A stretch of DNA of 63,452 nt from Butyrivibrio sp. GTDB lineage: Bacteria; Bacillota; Clostridia; Lachnospirales; Lachnospiraceae. The stretch lies in the NCBI GenBank assembly GCA_016297265.1, contig JAEDHB010000004.1:1-63452 (forward strand). The letters run 5' to 3'. Below, piece by piece: positions 15,241 through 24,942 of this stretch. Numbering within the stretch: the stretch's first letter is position 1; each line of letters begins with the position of its first letter. The position numbers were made by a program, and so were the translations under genes. A model generated the notes under the pieces. It worked only from the letters and a program-made list of their open reading frames with translations, was not told the origin of the DNA and made no database searches.

Positions 15241-17949
15241 CTAATTGAATCTTGCTAAATATTTTTTTACTTCATTGTATATTCTTTCACATGAATTAAA
15301 ATCATCATATGCAAAGAAATCATTAGCTCTGTCGTTATAGAAAGGTTTGATTTTACATTCATTCCTAATATAGTCACATAGAGTATCTATGAGTTCATCA
15401 TGTTTTGTACAGATTTCACCAAATCCGTTCTTATCATACCGATAAACACCTTCCTCATATGATGGTGGCAATACTTCAGGATGATAATACACAACAGGCT
15501 TTCTCTGATATGCAAAGTCAAACTGTACGCCTGAATAATCCGTTACCATTAAGCTTGATTCAGTGAGGATTTTCTCGTAACTCATATCCCCTGCTGCTTC
15601 CATGAGTTCAACATAGTCATTCCTATCAAAATCTTCTGCCTGAGAGCTCATTGCAGGGTGAAGCAGATATATTATTCTATAACCGTATTCTTTTGCCGTC
15701 TCGATTAATCTGCTATCATTAATAAGATTATTGTATACCTTAAAATATGCACTGTCCTTAAAATGATTATTGTGGCTCTTTTTAATAAATGCTATGCCAT
15801 TATTCACAATATCTCTTCGCCATGTCGGAGTAATGAGAATTTGTTTCTGATCATTATTCTTAAGTCCGTCATACCTTGCAAGTCCCGTCAGCACAACATC
15901 TTCACTCTTATATCCATATATTGGCTGCAGAATATTTTCAACTTCATATTTGGAAGCGCAGCAATAGAAAAGTGTATTATCAAATAATCTGTTCTGATAC
16001 TGTGCTATCTTCTGAACAGTAAGTCCATGCTGAATACATACTAATTTGGCACTAAACAAATCCTTTGCAAAAGCTCTGTATTTACTTTCAAATCCACAAT
16101 AGCTCCATATTGTAGAATGGGTTGCCAATATTGTCTCCGCCAAAAGACATACTCTCCTGCATTTCATTGTATTGGTTACAAGAAGATTGGCGCCCTCCTT
16201 CTTAAGCCTTTTATAATCAGGAGCATCCTTGTTAATAATATAATATGGTTTGATATCTTTACAATTCTCTTTAAGGTAGTGATACATATACTCTCCGTTA
16301 TCACCGCCCTTATAAAGCTTATCAAAGCTGACCCATATTCTCTTCTTGCCATGAAATGCCTTTGCAATTCTGTAGCTGATTCTAAGATATATAAATTTTA
16401 ATGAGTCCCTCAAATGCCTCTTAACAATGCCTGAATACAAAAGATTTAGCAAAAATTGGCTTTCTGCAACAAAGACTTTCCCTTTTCCTGCCGGTTTTAT
16501 CACGAGCTCCCTTTTATTGCGGATTGACATAATATAATTGTCAAATCTCCAATATGCTTTTCTAAATCTCTCAGTAATTCTTGATGCCGCTGTTTTTAAG
16601 GAAGGGGTTATCAGATATTCAACATCATTAATTCGTAAATAGAATCCTATAACCTGATTTCCATTAACAAAATCCCCTACCGGAATACTGACTTTCAGCT
16701 GGAAACGCCTTATTATTGTCTTTCCAAAACATTTAATAAGCGGATAACATTCCACCTTTTCTGTCGGAACAACTTTAGAATTGGATTTAACACAAAAATC
16801 AATATCTTCATGTCTAAAATAATCTGCAGCATTTACTTTAACATCGATTTGAATATTCCCATCTGCATAATTCATCGCCATGATTTCCGCAATTTCATTC
16901 TCTATTTTAAGGAAACCAACCATTTGTCCAACAAGATTATCCTTCTCATTCCGAGGCACAACAAATAAATTGTTTCTATCACACTTGAAACGGTATCCGT
17001 CTTCACCATATTTGATTCTAACCAACAGAAACCGGATTGACCTGATAATTTTGTAGTCACCAATGCTTATCTTCTGAAAAATGAATTCATCCGGTATATT
17101 TGAAAGTACATTTTTCACGGCACCCTCAAATCTATCATAATCTTCATTCTGTATAATTTTTTTATTCCTATCATTAAAATTAGCACTAAAACGACAGAAC
17201 AAAAGATATGTCAGGCAGGCCCTGACAAATGTTTTTTCTTCAAGATTCAAAGTATTACTTTTATTTGCCAAATCATAAATATATCCTTCGATATCTTCCA
17301 GGTACCATTCTTTACGGTACTGAATCAACGAAGTAGAATAATCATCCTCCGAAGCGGCATAATACTTCAGGCTGATTGTATCGAAATATTTGATTACTCT
17401 GTATTTTAGAATATATCTGATAAGAAAATCTTTATCTTGTTCTGTTATGATATCGTTGTTAAAGCCCAGTTCATCAATGACAGTTCTCTTAAAAAAGTAG
17501 GCTTTAAAAAACATATTCATATTGCTGCAATCGTTAATCACATTGAAGGTTCCACCACTTGGCGGGCAAATTGGATACTCCTTCATCATACCTGTAACGT
17601 CAACAAATATAGGATGAATACAAACAGCATTATCATTCTTCTGCAAATTATTCAACACTTTATTCACAGCATTTTTCTGATATACGACATCCGTCTGTGA
17701 AAAAGATACATATTCACCTTCAATAATATCTTTAACATCACAATATATATCTGCAAGAGATGTACTTTCGCTATCTATTTTGTACAAATCAATATTCTTG
17801 AAATCATCACTTACTTCTGAGTATACACTCTCTCCAACCAGAATAACCTGTATTACTCTGCTTAATCCGGAAGAAATACTCTTCAACAGTCTGTTCACAT
17901 CACCATTTTGATTCTCATTAACAACTATTGTCAAACCATACTTTGACAT
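15241..17949 (-). CDS. Two-domain cell-surface polymer synthase: GT2-like N-terminus plus CDP-glycerol/ribitol glycerophosphotransferase C-terminus
   Basis: The 902-residue protein joins an N-terminal family-2 glycosyltransferase-like domain (about 1-220, starting LTIVVNENQNGDVNRLLKSI) to a C-terminal TagB/TagF/TarL-type domain (about 560-900). The latter has CIQHGLTVQ, LTGLARYDG, TPTWRRD and TDYSGVQFDFAY with KPVVYYHPE, which fit the CDP-glycerol glycerophosphotransferase family. A middle region of about 300 residues is not recognised. It should act at the inner face of the membrane, adding sugar and alditol-phosphate units to a teichoic-acid-like polymer or capsule. It follows a cytidylyltransferase and an SDR enzyme that would make its CDP-activated donor. 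The donor (glycerol, ribitol or other) cannot be fixed from the sequence. Confidence 0.82.
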   Translation of the reverse strand: MSKYGLTIVVNENQNGDVNRLLKSISSGLSRVIQVILVGESVYSEVSDDFKNIDLYKIDSESTSLADIYCDVKDIIEGEYVSFSQTDVVYQKNAVNKVLNNLQKNDNAVCIHPIFVDVTGMMKEYPICPPSGGTFNVINDCSNMNMFFKAYFFKRTVIDELGFNNDIITEQDKDFLIRYILKYRVIKYFDTISLKYYAASEDDYSTSLIQYRKEWYLEDIEGYIYDLANKSNTLNLEEKTFVRACLTYLLFCRFSANFNDRNKKIIQNEDYDRFEGAVKNVLSNIPDEFIFQKISIGDYKIIRSIRFLLVRIKYGEDGYRFKCDRNNLFVVPRNEKDNLVGQMVGFLKIENEIAEIMAMNYADGNIQIDVKVNAADYFRHEDIDFCVKSNSKVVPTEKVECYPLIKCFGKTIIRRFQLKVSIPVGDFVNGNQVIGFYLRINDVEYLITPSLKTAASRITERFRKAYWRFDNYIMSIRNKRELVIKPAGKGKVFVAESQFLLNLLYSGIVKRHLRDSLKFIYLRISYRIAKAFHGKKRIWVSFDKLYKGGDNGEYMYHYLKENCKDIKPYYIINKDAPDYKRLKKEGANLLVTNTMKCRRVCLLAETILATHSTIWSYCGFESKYRAFAKDLFSAKLVCIQHGLTVQKIAQYQNRLFDNTLFYCCASKYEVENILQPIYGYKSEDVVLTGLARYDGLKNNDQKQILITPTWRRDIVNNGIAFIKKSHNNHFKDSAYFKVYNNLINDSRLIETAKEYGYRIIYLLHPAMSSQAEDFDRNDYVELMEAAGDMSYEKILTESSLMVTDYSGVQFDFAYQRKPVVYYHPEVLPPSYEEGVYRYDKNGFGEICTKHDELIDTLCDYIRNECKIKPFYNDRANDFFAYDDFNSCERIYNEVKKYLARFN

Positions 17950-17969
17950 AATTTCAGTCCTCCTGGGTA

Positions 17970-19046
17970 TTATATCCTTTCTTCAATACTCTTTCGCATT
18001 CTGATAAACATATCCGGAAGATCTACCGTAGCTTTCCAGCCAAGCTTACTTAGTTTTGTGCTGTCAAGACGGATAATCATTTCCGGATTATAACCAAAAG
18101 ATGATACGTCTTCAGGTATTTCAATTCTGGTTCTTATTCCGCTTTCAGGATATATACTGCATACAAGTTCAGCCATATCCCTAATGGAAATTGCAGTATC
18201 CATATTGGTAACATTATATGCCTCAGCATTTTCTCCATTGAGCAGAATATATAGTATTGCGCTTACCGCATCCTTTGAATAACAATATGAACGTACTGTA
18301 TTCCCTGCCGTATGAAGCACAATGTCCTTCTTTTCCATTGCGCATCTGATAAATTCAGCAAATACCCTGCCATCATTATATTCTACGCCGGTTCCAAAGG
18401 TCTGCGATAATCTGGCAACCTTAACGGGTACATTATATTCTTTTGCATACGATACGCAGAGGCATTCAACCATACGTTTGCCTTCAGAATAACTGCTTCT
18501 TACATTCATCGGGTCAATATATCCGTAATCCGTCTCCGATATCATTCCGCTGCCGGCATCAGGTGTTCCGTAAACCTCAAGTGATGAAAGGTATACCATG
18601 CCTTTTATTGATTTTTCTTTTGCAAATTCAAGAATATTCGTAGTCCCGTCCATTGCAGTCTTGATTGTCTCCACAGGATTACTTACAAAATATTTTGAAC
18701 TTGTGGCACTGGCTCCGTGAATAATATAATCAACATCTTCTTCAATTGAAATCGCACTGTTGATATCTCCCAAAACGAGTTCAACATCTTCCCTCTCAAG
18801 CAAATCTGCAAAAACCTTCTTTGCTTTTTCTTCATTGCGGACAAATGCAAGAATTCTAATGTTGGTATTTTTCAATCTGTTAATGCATGCCAATGCTTTT
18901 ACAATCTGAGAACCTATGAGTCCTGATGCGCCGGTCACAAGAACAGTTCTGCCTGCAATTTTCTCAATCGGAAGATTATCCTTTGCAATTTCTTCCAAAT
19001 CCTGCTGCATAATACTGTCATTACTTGATTCAATAGTATTATTCAT
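17970..19046 (-). CDS. Extended SDR family NAD(P)-dependent oxidoreductase/epimerase
   Basis: The NAD-binding motif VLVTGASGLIGSQ starts near residue 34 and the catalytic pair is seen in SSYSEGKRM (YxxxK), with YLSSLEVYG upstream. Length (358) and the C-terminal part match extended SDRs such as sugar-nucleotide epimerases and dehydratases. Its start overlaps the cytidylyltransferase stop by 1 base and the next gene is a CDP-alditol transferase, so an alditol-phosphate dehydrogenase role is possible, as for SDR partners of IspD-like enzymes in some streptococcal capsule loci. That role is inference; a plain nucleotide-sugar epimerase remains possible. Confidence 0.78.
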   Translation of the reverse strand: MNNTIESSNDSIMQQDLEEIAKDNLPIEKIAGRTVLVTGASGLIGSQIVKALACINRLKNTNIRILAFVRNEEKAKKVFADLLEREDVELVLGDINSAISIEEDVDYIIHGASATSSKYFVSNPVETIKTAMDGTTNILEFAKEKSIKGMVYLSSLEVYGTPDAGSGMISETDYGYIDPMNVRSSYSEGKRMVECLCVSYAKEYNVPVKVARLSQTFGTGVEYNDGRVFAEFIRCAMEKKDIVLHTAGNTVRSYCYSKDAVSAILYILLNGENAEAYNVTNMDTAISIRDMAELVCSIYPESGIRTRIEIPEDVSSFGYNPEMIIRLDSTKLSKLGWKATVDLPDMFIRMRKSIEERI

Positions 19047-19834
19047 TATTTTGTCTCTCTTTCTCTTCTGGCAATTGACTGATTCATTCTTGTCGCAATC
19101 TTATTGGTAAGCCCAAGTCCGAACGCCTGCTCATTTTCCTTATACTGCAACAATGCTCTGAACATATATACATCTTCAGGCGTAGTAACCTTGATATTAC
19201 CTCTGTTTCCGGGAACCATATGAGCTTCAATTCCCTGACTTCTTATAATTGTACATGCATCCACCATATTTTCATATCCATTTGGAGAATTTCTGACTAC
19301 ATCATGTGCCGCAATAATATCTTTGAGATAGAAGCTCTGTGGAGCCTGTCCTGCAAAGGTTTCCTTTCTGTACGGAACCTCGTCAATGACATCACCTGAC
19401 TTACTAATCATAATTGTCTCATAGCAGGCCGTACTTGTAATGGCATTTCCGTTAGCCTTAACCCCTTCAATATTGGCAGTAATAACATCATATGCAACAA
19501 ATGGTCTGACTCCGTCATGAAGCAGTACAATTGAATCCCCCGGATTCTCTGACTCTGCCATCTTAAGCGCATTATATATTGAATCCTGCGCAGTCTCACC
19601 ACCGGGGATAACTTTTGCCACTTTTGTGATTCTGTAGTCAGCAACTAAATCTTCCACATATGGAATATAATCCTTCAATGTTGATACATATATTTTGTCA
19701 ATCATCTCATGAAATTCAAATAATTCAAGAGTATGAATCAGAATTGGCTTGCCATTTATCTCCAAAAATTGTTTTGGAACGCCTGCTCCCATTCTTACTC
19801 CGCTTCCACCTGCAAAAATAATAGCAATATTCAT
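19046..19834 (-). CDS. IspD/TarI family cytidylyltransferase
   Basis: The N-terminal FAGGSGVRMGAGVPKQFL is the CTP-binding loop of the IspD/TarI family, and LLHDGVRPFV and FAGQAPQSFYLK are further family motifs. IspD makes CDP-methylerythritol for isoprenoids; TarI makes CDP-ribitol. The gene lies in an operon with an SDR oxidoreductase and a CDP-alditol transferase and carries a C-terminal extension after VTTPEDVYMF, so a TarI-like role in surface polymer synthesis is favoured, but not proven. ATG 19834 follows TTAGGAG; six codons further upstream there is no ribosome site. Confidence 0.8.
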   Translation of the reverse strand: MNIAIIFAGGSGVRMGAGVPKQFLEINGKPILIHTLELFEFHEMIDKIYVSTLKDYIPYVEDLVADYRITKVAKVIPGGETAQDSIYNALKMAESENPGDSIVLLHDGVRPFVAYDVITANIEGVKANGNAITSTACYETIMISKSGDVIDEVPYRKETFAGQAPQSFYLKDIIAAHDVVRNSPNGYENMVDACTIIRSQGIEAHMVPGNRGNIKVTTPEDVYMFRALLQYKENEQAFGLGLTNKIATRMNQSIARRERETK

Positions 19835-19890
19835 TTTATTATCTCCTAACATATATAATCATAGTATTTCATGATTTTTTATATTTATTA

Positions 19891-19919
19891 ATTATAGCAA
19901 TTGCTTACAACAATTTCAA
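19891..19919 (-). promoter_or_regulatory. Promoter of the cytidylyltransferase-SDR-glycerophosphotransferase operon
   Basis: On the minus strand there is -35 TTGAAA (19914-19919), an exact 17-bp spacer and a perfect -10 TATAAT (19891-19896), 57 bases before the start codon at 19834. It defines the first gene of the three-gene unit. Confidence 0.7.
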
Positions 19920-19936
19920 CCACAATAAACGGTACA

Positions 19937-19967
19937 CCAGAAAGGGAAGGCGCAAAGCATCCTTCCC
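19937..19967 (-). terminator. Terminator after the acyltransferase gene
   Basis: A 7-bp GC-rich stem GGGAAGG/CCTTCCC (19944-19950 with 19961-19967) lies 10 bases past the acyltransferase stop. On the minus strand it is followed by a short TTTCTGG tail. Confidence 0.65.
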
Positions 19968-19976
19968 ATCCGTACA

Positions 19977-21002
19977 CTATTCTTTGTTTTTTAACGGCAG
20001 TCTGATTTTAGCAACAAGTTTGAAAGGATATTCAAATGGTTTCAAAGAAAGAACGACTGTGGTCGCAACAGCAATTAATGCGACAATCAAAATGCCCGTT
20101 TTTCCAACTGCCAGAGCTGCCCAACCATATTTAAGTTCAGCCAGGTATATATATCTGTGTCCAATATATACCTGAAGAGTACGGCTTCCCCAAAGACTAA
20201 AGAATGTTTTCTTTACCGGTACCCATATCATCAGACATATAAACAATGCTGATGCAGCAAGATAAAACGCAACCCTCAAAATCCATCTGAGATAAATACT
20301 CATCTCAAACGGAAGTTTCACGCTATAGTAGTTCTTATCACAGGTAATTATACCATTAGGAATCTTTCTTCCTAATTTGTAAACGAGAAAAATCACCGCC
20401 ACCATAAATATAATTGACAGAATTCTGTTCCTTGTTGTCTTAAGCTTAAGAAGCCATTCTTTCTTAAAATAATAACCAATCAGATAGAATGGAAAGTGAA
20501 CAAGAACCCGTGAAAAACTCAAAGAACCTGAAACCCATGCATCATAGCCACTCAATATTCCGACAACTATCGAAATAATAATGGCAGCCTTCGTTTTAAC
20601 CTTTGTAACAACAGGCAAAAACAGCATCCAGATAATCATGCATTGCAGAAACCAAAGTGAAGATCTTGCGGCCAGGAAGCTCTTTGAAATCCCTGTATCT
20701 TTAAGTACAAAATATTCGAAAAGCCATACTGTTATCTGCGCAAATGAATAATACATGAATATCTTGAATATTCTATTGACCTTAACAGAGCCATCACTAT
20801 TAATGTATCCTTTAGCAAAATATCCCGATATAAAAATCAATGCCGGCATATGCAAAGTATTGGCAATCTGCCAGAATGTCAATACCCAATTACTCCTAGA
20901 CTTTGTAGGTGAAAGAAAGTGAGCCATAACAACCAGCAATATCAATATAAATTTCGCATTATCGAAATAATAATCTCTCTCTTGTTTATTAACTTTTTCC
21001 AT
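19977..21002 (-). CDS. Acyltransferase family 3 membrane protein
   Basis: The 341-residue protein has about ten hydrophobic segments and begins with the family pattern RDYYFDNAKFILILLVVMAH, containing the conserved membrane histidine of acyltransferase-3 proteins, with HMPALIFISGYF following. These enzymes O-acetylate or otherwise acylate surface polysaccharides and peptidoglycan at the membrane. Its start overlaps the stop of the PurF-like gene as TAATG, an unexpected coupling. Substrate unknown; modification of the polymer made by the neighbouring cassette is a plausible guess. Confidence 0.85.
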   Translation of the reverse strand: MEKVNKQERDYYFDNAKFILILLVVMAHFLSPTKSRSNWVLTFWQIANTLHMPALIFISGYFAKGYINSDGSVKVNRIFKIFMYYSFAQITVWLFEYFVLKDTGISKSFLAARSSLWFLQCMIIWMLFLPVVTKVKTKAAIIISIVVGILSGYDAWVSGSLSFSRVLVHFPFYLIGYYFKKEWLLKLKTTRNRILSIIFMVAVIFLVYKLGRKIPNGIITCDKNYYSVKLPFEMSIYLRWILRVAFYLAASALFICLMIWVPVKKTFFSLWGSRTLQVYIGHRYIYLAELKYGWAALAVGKTGILIVALIAVATTVVLSLKPFEYPFKLVAKIRLPLKNKE

Positions 21003-22411
21003 TATTCCTTACCATCCCAACAATATGTGCAAAGTTTACATTTATCTATGCCTACCGAATCAAGCATATCATCAAGACGATTAAATCTCAATGTTGTAAA
21101 GTGCAGCTCCTTACAAATCTCATCAACCATTTTCTCATATTTTGGTGAATCAGGGTCCGCATATTCCTGTAAAACTTCATCCGTAACATTTCCATTTTCA
21201 AGTCGGGCAATTACCCTTCTTGTAATGAGATCCATTTCCGAAGAGGACCTTGAGAAATTAAGATATTTACATCCGTATAAAAGCGGAGGGCATGCCGGTC
21301 TGATGTGAACCTCTTTTGCACCACTCTGGAATAAGTATTCCGTAGTTTCTCTAAGCTGTGTACCTCTTACAATCGAATCATCAATCAAAAGAAGGCTTTT
21401 ATCCTTAATTAAATCTTCTACTGCAAGAAGTTTCATCTTTGCAATAAGATTTCTCTGTGTCTGAATTGTCGGCATAAATGAACGTGGCCAGGTTGGGGTA
21501 TATTTGATAAATGGTCTGGAGAACGGGATCCCCGACTGATTTGCATATCCAACAGCATGGGCAATTCCCGAATCCGGCACTCCGGCAACAATATCAGGTT
21601 TAACATTATCTCTGAGGGCCATCTTGGCTCCGCAGTTATATCTCATCTTTTCTACACTGATTCCCTCATAGGAACTTGATGGGTAACCATAGTATACCCA
21701 GAGGAATGTACATATTTTCATATCCTTGTTAGGCTGCACAAGCGTAACAAAATTCTCTGCAGTCATAACACCGATTTCTCCCGGTCCCAATTCCTTATAA
21801 TCCGTATATCCGAGATTCTTATATGAAAAATTCTCGAAAGCAGCACAGAAAGAACCTTCTTTTCGTCCGATAACAATCGGCGTTCTTCCCATTTTGTCCC
21901 TTGCAGCATATATTCCCTGACTGTTCATAAGTAAAAGAGACAGTGAACCGTCAATTTTGTCAAGGGCATTCTGAATACCTGCAATAAGATTGTCCTTCTG
22001 ATTAATCAATGCCACAACAAGCTCTGTTGCATTAATTTCTCCCCCGCTCATCTCAAGAAAATGGGAGCATCCGCTGTTAAAAAGCTCGTCAACCAGCTCA
22101 TCCGTGTTATTAATCTTGCTGACTGTGGTAATTGCAAAAGAACCGTGATGCGAACGAACCAGCAATGGCTGTGGTTCATAGTCTGAAATACATCCTATTC
22201 CCAGACGTCCTTTCATCTTCTGCATATCCTTGTCAAATTTAGTTCTGAACGGTGCATTCTCAATATTGTGAATCGAACGGTCAAAGCCCTTCTCATCATC
22301 ATATACCAGCATTCCGCCTCTGCGCGTTCCCAAATGTGAATGGTAATCAATTCCGAAAAATAAATCGAATACGCAATCTTCCTTTGATGCTACGCCAAAA
22401 AATCCACCCAT
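21002..22411 (-). CDS. Amidophosphoribosyltransferase (PurF) paralogue with degenerate glutaminase domain
   Basis: The 469-residue protein aligns over its full length with PurF. The PRPP loop LLIDDSIVRGT (341-351) is intact, and Cys234 plus C-terminal CKLCTYC (458-464) match the iron-sulfur ligands of Bacillus-type PurF. The N-terminal glutaminase half has lost its key residues: the protein starts MGGFFG where PurF has the Cys nucleophile (CGVFG), the HVRY arginine motif is replaced by CISDY, and HNGN is replaced by TVSK. The start is firm (AGGAGGACCGACA before ATG), so the Cys is not missed by annotation. It may use free ammonia, a different acceptor, or be regulatory. A TATAAT at 22450-22455 is a possible -10. 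It is coupled to an acyltransferase, not to purine genes. Confidence 0.85.
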   Translation of the reverse strand: MGGFFGVASKEDCVFDLFFGIDYHSHLGTRRGGMLVYDDEKGFDRSIHNIENAPFRTKFDKDMQKMKGRLGIGCISDYEPQPLLVRSHHGSFAITTVSKINNTDELVDELFNSGCSHFLEMSGGEINATELVVALINQKDNLIAGIQNALDKIDGSLSLLLMNSQGIYAARDKMGRTPIVIGRKEGSFCAAFENFSYKNLGYTDYKELGPGEIGVMTAENFVTLVQPNKDMKICTFLWVYYGYPSSSYEGISVEKMRYNCGAKMALRDNVKPDIVAGVPDSGIAHAVGYANQSGIPFSRPFIKYTPTWPRSFMPTIQTQRNLIAKMKLLAVEDLIKDKSLLLIDDSIVRGTQLRETTEYLFQSGAKEVHIRPACPPLLYGCKYLNFSRSSSEMDLITRRVIARLENGNVTDEVLQEYADPDSPKYEKMVDEICKELHFTTLRFNRLDDMLDSVGIDKCKLCTYCWDGKE

Positions 22412-22493
22412 TGTCGGTCCTCCTGTTAGCTATACCTTGTAATTCGGATATTATACTACCACATCTATAAGATAATATCCAGTATTTAATTAT

Positions 22494-22523
22494 CATCAGC
22501 TGATGCCATCCCTGTCGGGATGG
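22494..22523 (-). terminator. Possible terminator after the last kinase of the signalling operon
   Basis: A 7-bp stem CCATCCC/GGGATGG (22506-22523) abuts a perfect 12-bp palindrome CATCAGCTGATG (22494-22505), just past the stop of the kinase gene ending at 22530. There is no strong T-run, so termination is uncertain. Confidence 0.4.
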
Positions 22524-22529
22524 TATACC

Positions 22530-24938
22530 CTAAAAATACTTTGCAAGAGTTTTCTTCAAAATCTTTCTATCAAGAGGTTTTGCCAGATGGTCGTTAAATC
22601 CGGCAGTTTTTGTCTGTTGCACATCCTCCGCAAAGGCATTGGCTGTCATGGCAATAATAGGAACCCTCTTGGAATCTTCACGCTCAAGTGCTCTGATTTC
22701 CTTAACAGCGTCAATACCGTTCTTATTCGGCATCATGATGTCCATAAGGATAAAATCATAATAATTAACTTGTGATTTAATAAATTTATCTACTGCAATA
22801 TTACCATCTTCCGCGGAATCCACCACCATTCCCTCTGCCTTGAGAACATATTCAATAATCTCAAGATTTAATGTATTATCCTCTGCGACCAGCACCTTTA
22901 GACCGGAAAAATCAACAGTTTTTTCTTCCTGTTCACTAAATACGGATGTGTTTTGGTAGTTGATTTCAAAAGGAAGAGTTATTTTGAAAGTGCTGCCCTT
23001 CCCTTTTTCACTGGACACAGCAACATCACCGTGCATTCCGTCCACAAGATTTTTTACGATGGACATGCCAAGTCCCGTACCCTTATATATCGTTCTCGCA
23101 TTGCCGGATTCATTTTCCTGCATAAACGGCTCAGAAATCTTTTCAAGAAAAGCATGGGACATTCCGATTCCCGTATCCTCAACAACAAAGCAGTATCTGA
23201 CTTCATCAGCCGTTCTGCTGATTTCATTTATACTCAAATCAATCCTGCCGCCCGGTTTATTATACTTGATGGCGTTGCTGATAACATTGAGCATAATCTG
23301 TCTGAAATGAAGCGGGCTGCTGAATACATTTGGTATATTCATCTCATCCATATTCAGAGCATTAATAGTAACACCGTTTTCTTTTGCCATATTGGACAGC
23401 ATACCGATTATATTGTTTATCACTTCCTTGATATTCATATCCTCGCGGGTAAAAATAACTTTCCCGGCCTCCAGCTTGCTCATATCAAGGACATCATTAA
23501 TCAGGGCCAGCAGATAATCGGAGGAAGTCCTTATTTTTCCAAGGCAATCCTTCAGCTTATCCGTATTTTCGATATTGTCCTCCGCTATTTCAAGCATACC
23601 GCGCACACCATTGAGCGGAGTTCTTATATCATGGGATATATGCGCAAGAAATTCTGATTTTGCTGCATTGGCATGCTGCAGTGCCCTATTGGTTTCATTC
23701 AGATTTTTGTTGGTTTCGCTTATTTGAACGAAGGCATCCTCAAGTTCCTTTCTAACCTGGTATTCCTGCTCACAATCCTCGATAAGTCCCACAATGAATC
23801 TTGTATTATCGTCAAGATAATAGAATTTGTATCTCGACAATCCCAGGCTTTTATCAGGCCTGACATAATGGATATATTCAAGAAAACATTCCGACTCTTC
23901 AAGCTTACTTCTAATGAATTCTTCATTCATCATCGATAGGAATTTCTCCTTGTCCTCAGGAGCAACTATCTCCTCGGCGACTTTTTCTATCTGAGTATCA
24001 TACCTGGTTATGCTCTTAATGATATCATTGTCATCATCAGCTTCTGCATTGATTAGTGCATGCATTCTTTTCTCAGTATCTATAATAAATGTATTGAGGA
24101 AGATGGTTCTTTTCTTAAGCTCTTTGATTTTTGCCGCCACATATTTTGCCGAATTTTCCCTTATCATAATGATTCCCTCAATATCGCCATGCGGATTCTG
24201 CATCATATTGATTGTAACATTAAGATAAATTCGCCCTCCGTACGGAGTCTCCGTCTCATATTCCATGACAAAATCATTGTGTCCGCTGTTAAACCACGCT
24301 ACGAGGCGTGCAGGAAAAAGTGTTTCCTTTATTATCCTCCGACGTTCTTCGTCCCTGTGATAGTTAATAAAAATGTAGACAATATCACTGTAATTCTGGT
24401 TCTTATTAAATAATGATTTAAGATAACCCGTATCATCATGGATTAGCGAAAAAGTATTTTGGGACAGATTTACATATCCGGAAACGAGTCCGGTCTTGGA
24501 TTTGTCCAGTAAATCATTGTATTTCATTCTGTAGGATTCCTGCATATCCTCTTCCAATTTTTTGCGCTCATTAATATCTGTAAAATTGCACAAAACAATC
24601 CATTCGGCTTCTGCAGTATTATGCTCCATCAGCGTCATATTACAGATTACCCAGCATCTGCTTCCTTCCCCACTTCGAATCCTGCAATCGACCACACTTT
24701 TTTTGCCTGTCGCCATCAGTTCATTTATCCTGGCAAGCATCATCTGATAGTCTTCAGTAACCACAAAATCAATAAGAGATAAAGGTTCAGTCATAATATC
24801 AGCCTTATTTTTCCAACCAAACATATCCATCGCGGTCTGATTGCATTCGAGAACGCTCACTTCCATATTTTCCTTGATTTTCAGTACAATTACTCCGCTT
24901 CCGATTTCATTCAATATGGACTTGAAATCAACCATCAT
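22530..24938 (-). CDS. Hybrid histidine kinase (PAS, HisKA, HATPase, receiver), cytoplasmic
   Basis: The 802-residue protein has no membrane segment. In order: PAS-like sensor (about 1-125), a second PAS-like unit (145-265), a third divergent sensor (280-395) with IVAPEDKEKF, a coiled coil, HisKA with His436 in HISHDIRTPLNG, HATPase_c (DTGIGM, GTGLGMSI), and a C-terminal receiver with phospho-acceptor Asp733 in ILMDIMMP. It should autophosphorylate and pass phosphate internally; no HTH or HPt output is visible, so the final target is unknown. The start lies 4 bases after the stop of the upstream kinase. It is the last gene of an apparent operon holding four such kinases. Confidence 0.9.
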   Translation of the reverse strand: MMVDFKSILNEIGSGVIVLKIKENMEVSVLECNQTAMDMFGWKNKADIMTEPLSLIDFVVTEDYQMMLARINELMATGKKSVVDCRIRSGEGSRCWVICNMTLMEHNTAEAEWIVLCNFTDINERKKLEEDMQESYRMKYNDLLDKSKTGLVSGYVNLSQNTFSLIHDDTGYLKSLFNKNQNYSDIVYIFINYHRDEERRRIIKETLFPARLVAWFNSGHNDFVMEYETETPYGGRIYLNVTINMMQNPHGDIEGIIMIRENSAKYVAAKIKELKKRTIFLNTFIIDTEKRMHALINAEADDDNDIIKSITRYDTQIEKVAEEIVAPEDKEKFLSMMNEEFIRSKLEESECFLEYIHYVRPDKSLGLSRYKFYYLDDNTRFIVGLIEDCEQEYQVRKELEDAFVQISETNKNLNETNRALQHANAAKSEFLAHISHDIRTPLNGVRGMLEIAEDNIENTDKLKDCLGKIRTSSDYLLALINDVLDMSKLEAGKVIFTREDMNIKEVINNIIGMLSNMAKENGVTINALNMDEMNIPNVFSSPLHFRQIMLNVISNAIKYNKPGGRIDLSINEISRTADEVRYCFVVEDTGIGMSHAFLEKISEPFMQENESGNARTIYKGTGLGMSIVKNLVDGMHGDVAVSSEKGKGSTFKITLPFEINYQNTSVFSEQEEKTVDFSGLKVLVAEDNTLNLEIIEYVLKAEGMVVDSAEDGNIAVDKFIKSQVNYYDFILMDIMMPNKNGIDAVKEIRALEREDSKRVPIIAMTANAFAEDVQQTKTAGFNDHLAKPLDRKILKKTLAKYF

Positions 24939-24942
24939 AACA

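Noticed and set aside
22953..23657. Plus-strand open frame of 234 codons
   Set aside because: Antisense to the conserved HisKA/HATPase part of a hybrid kinase; no ribosome site and no recognisable domain.
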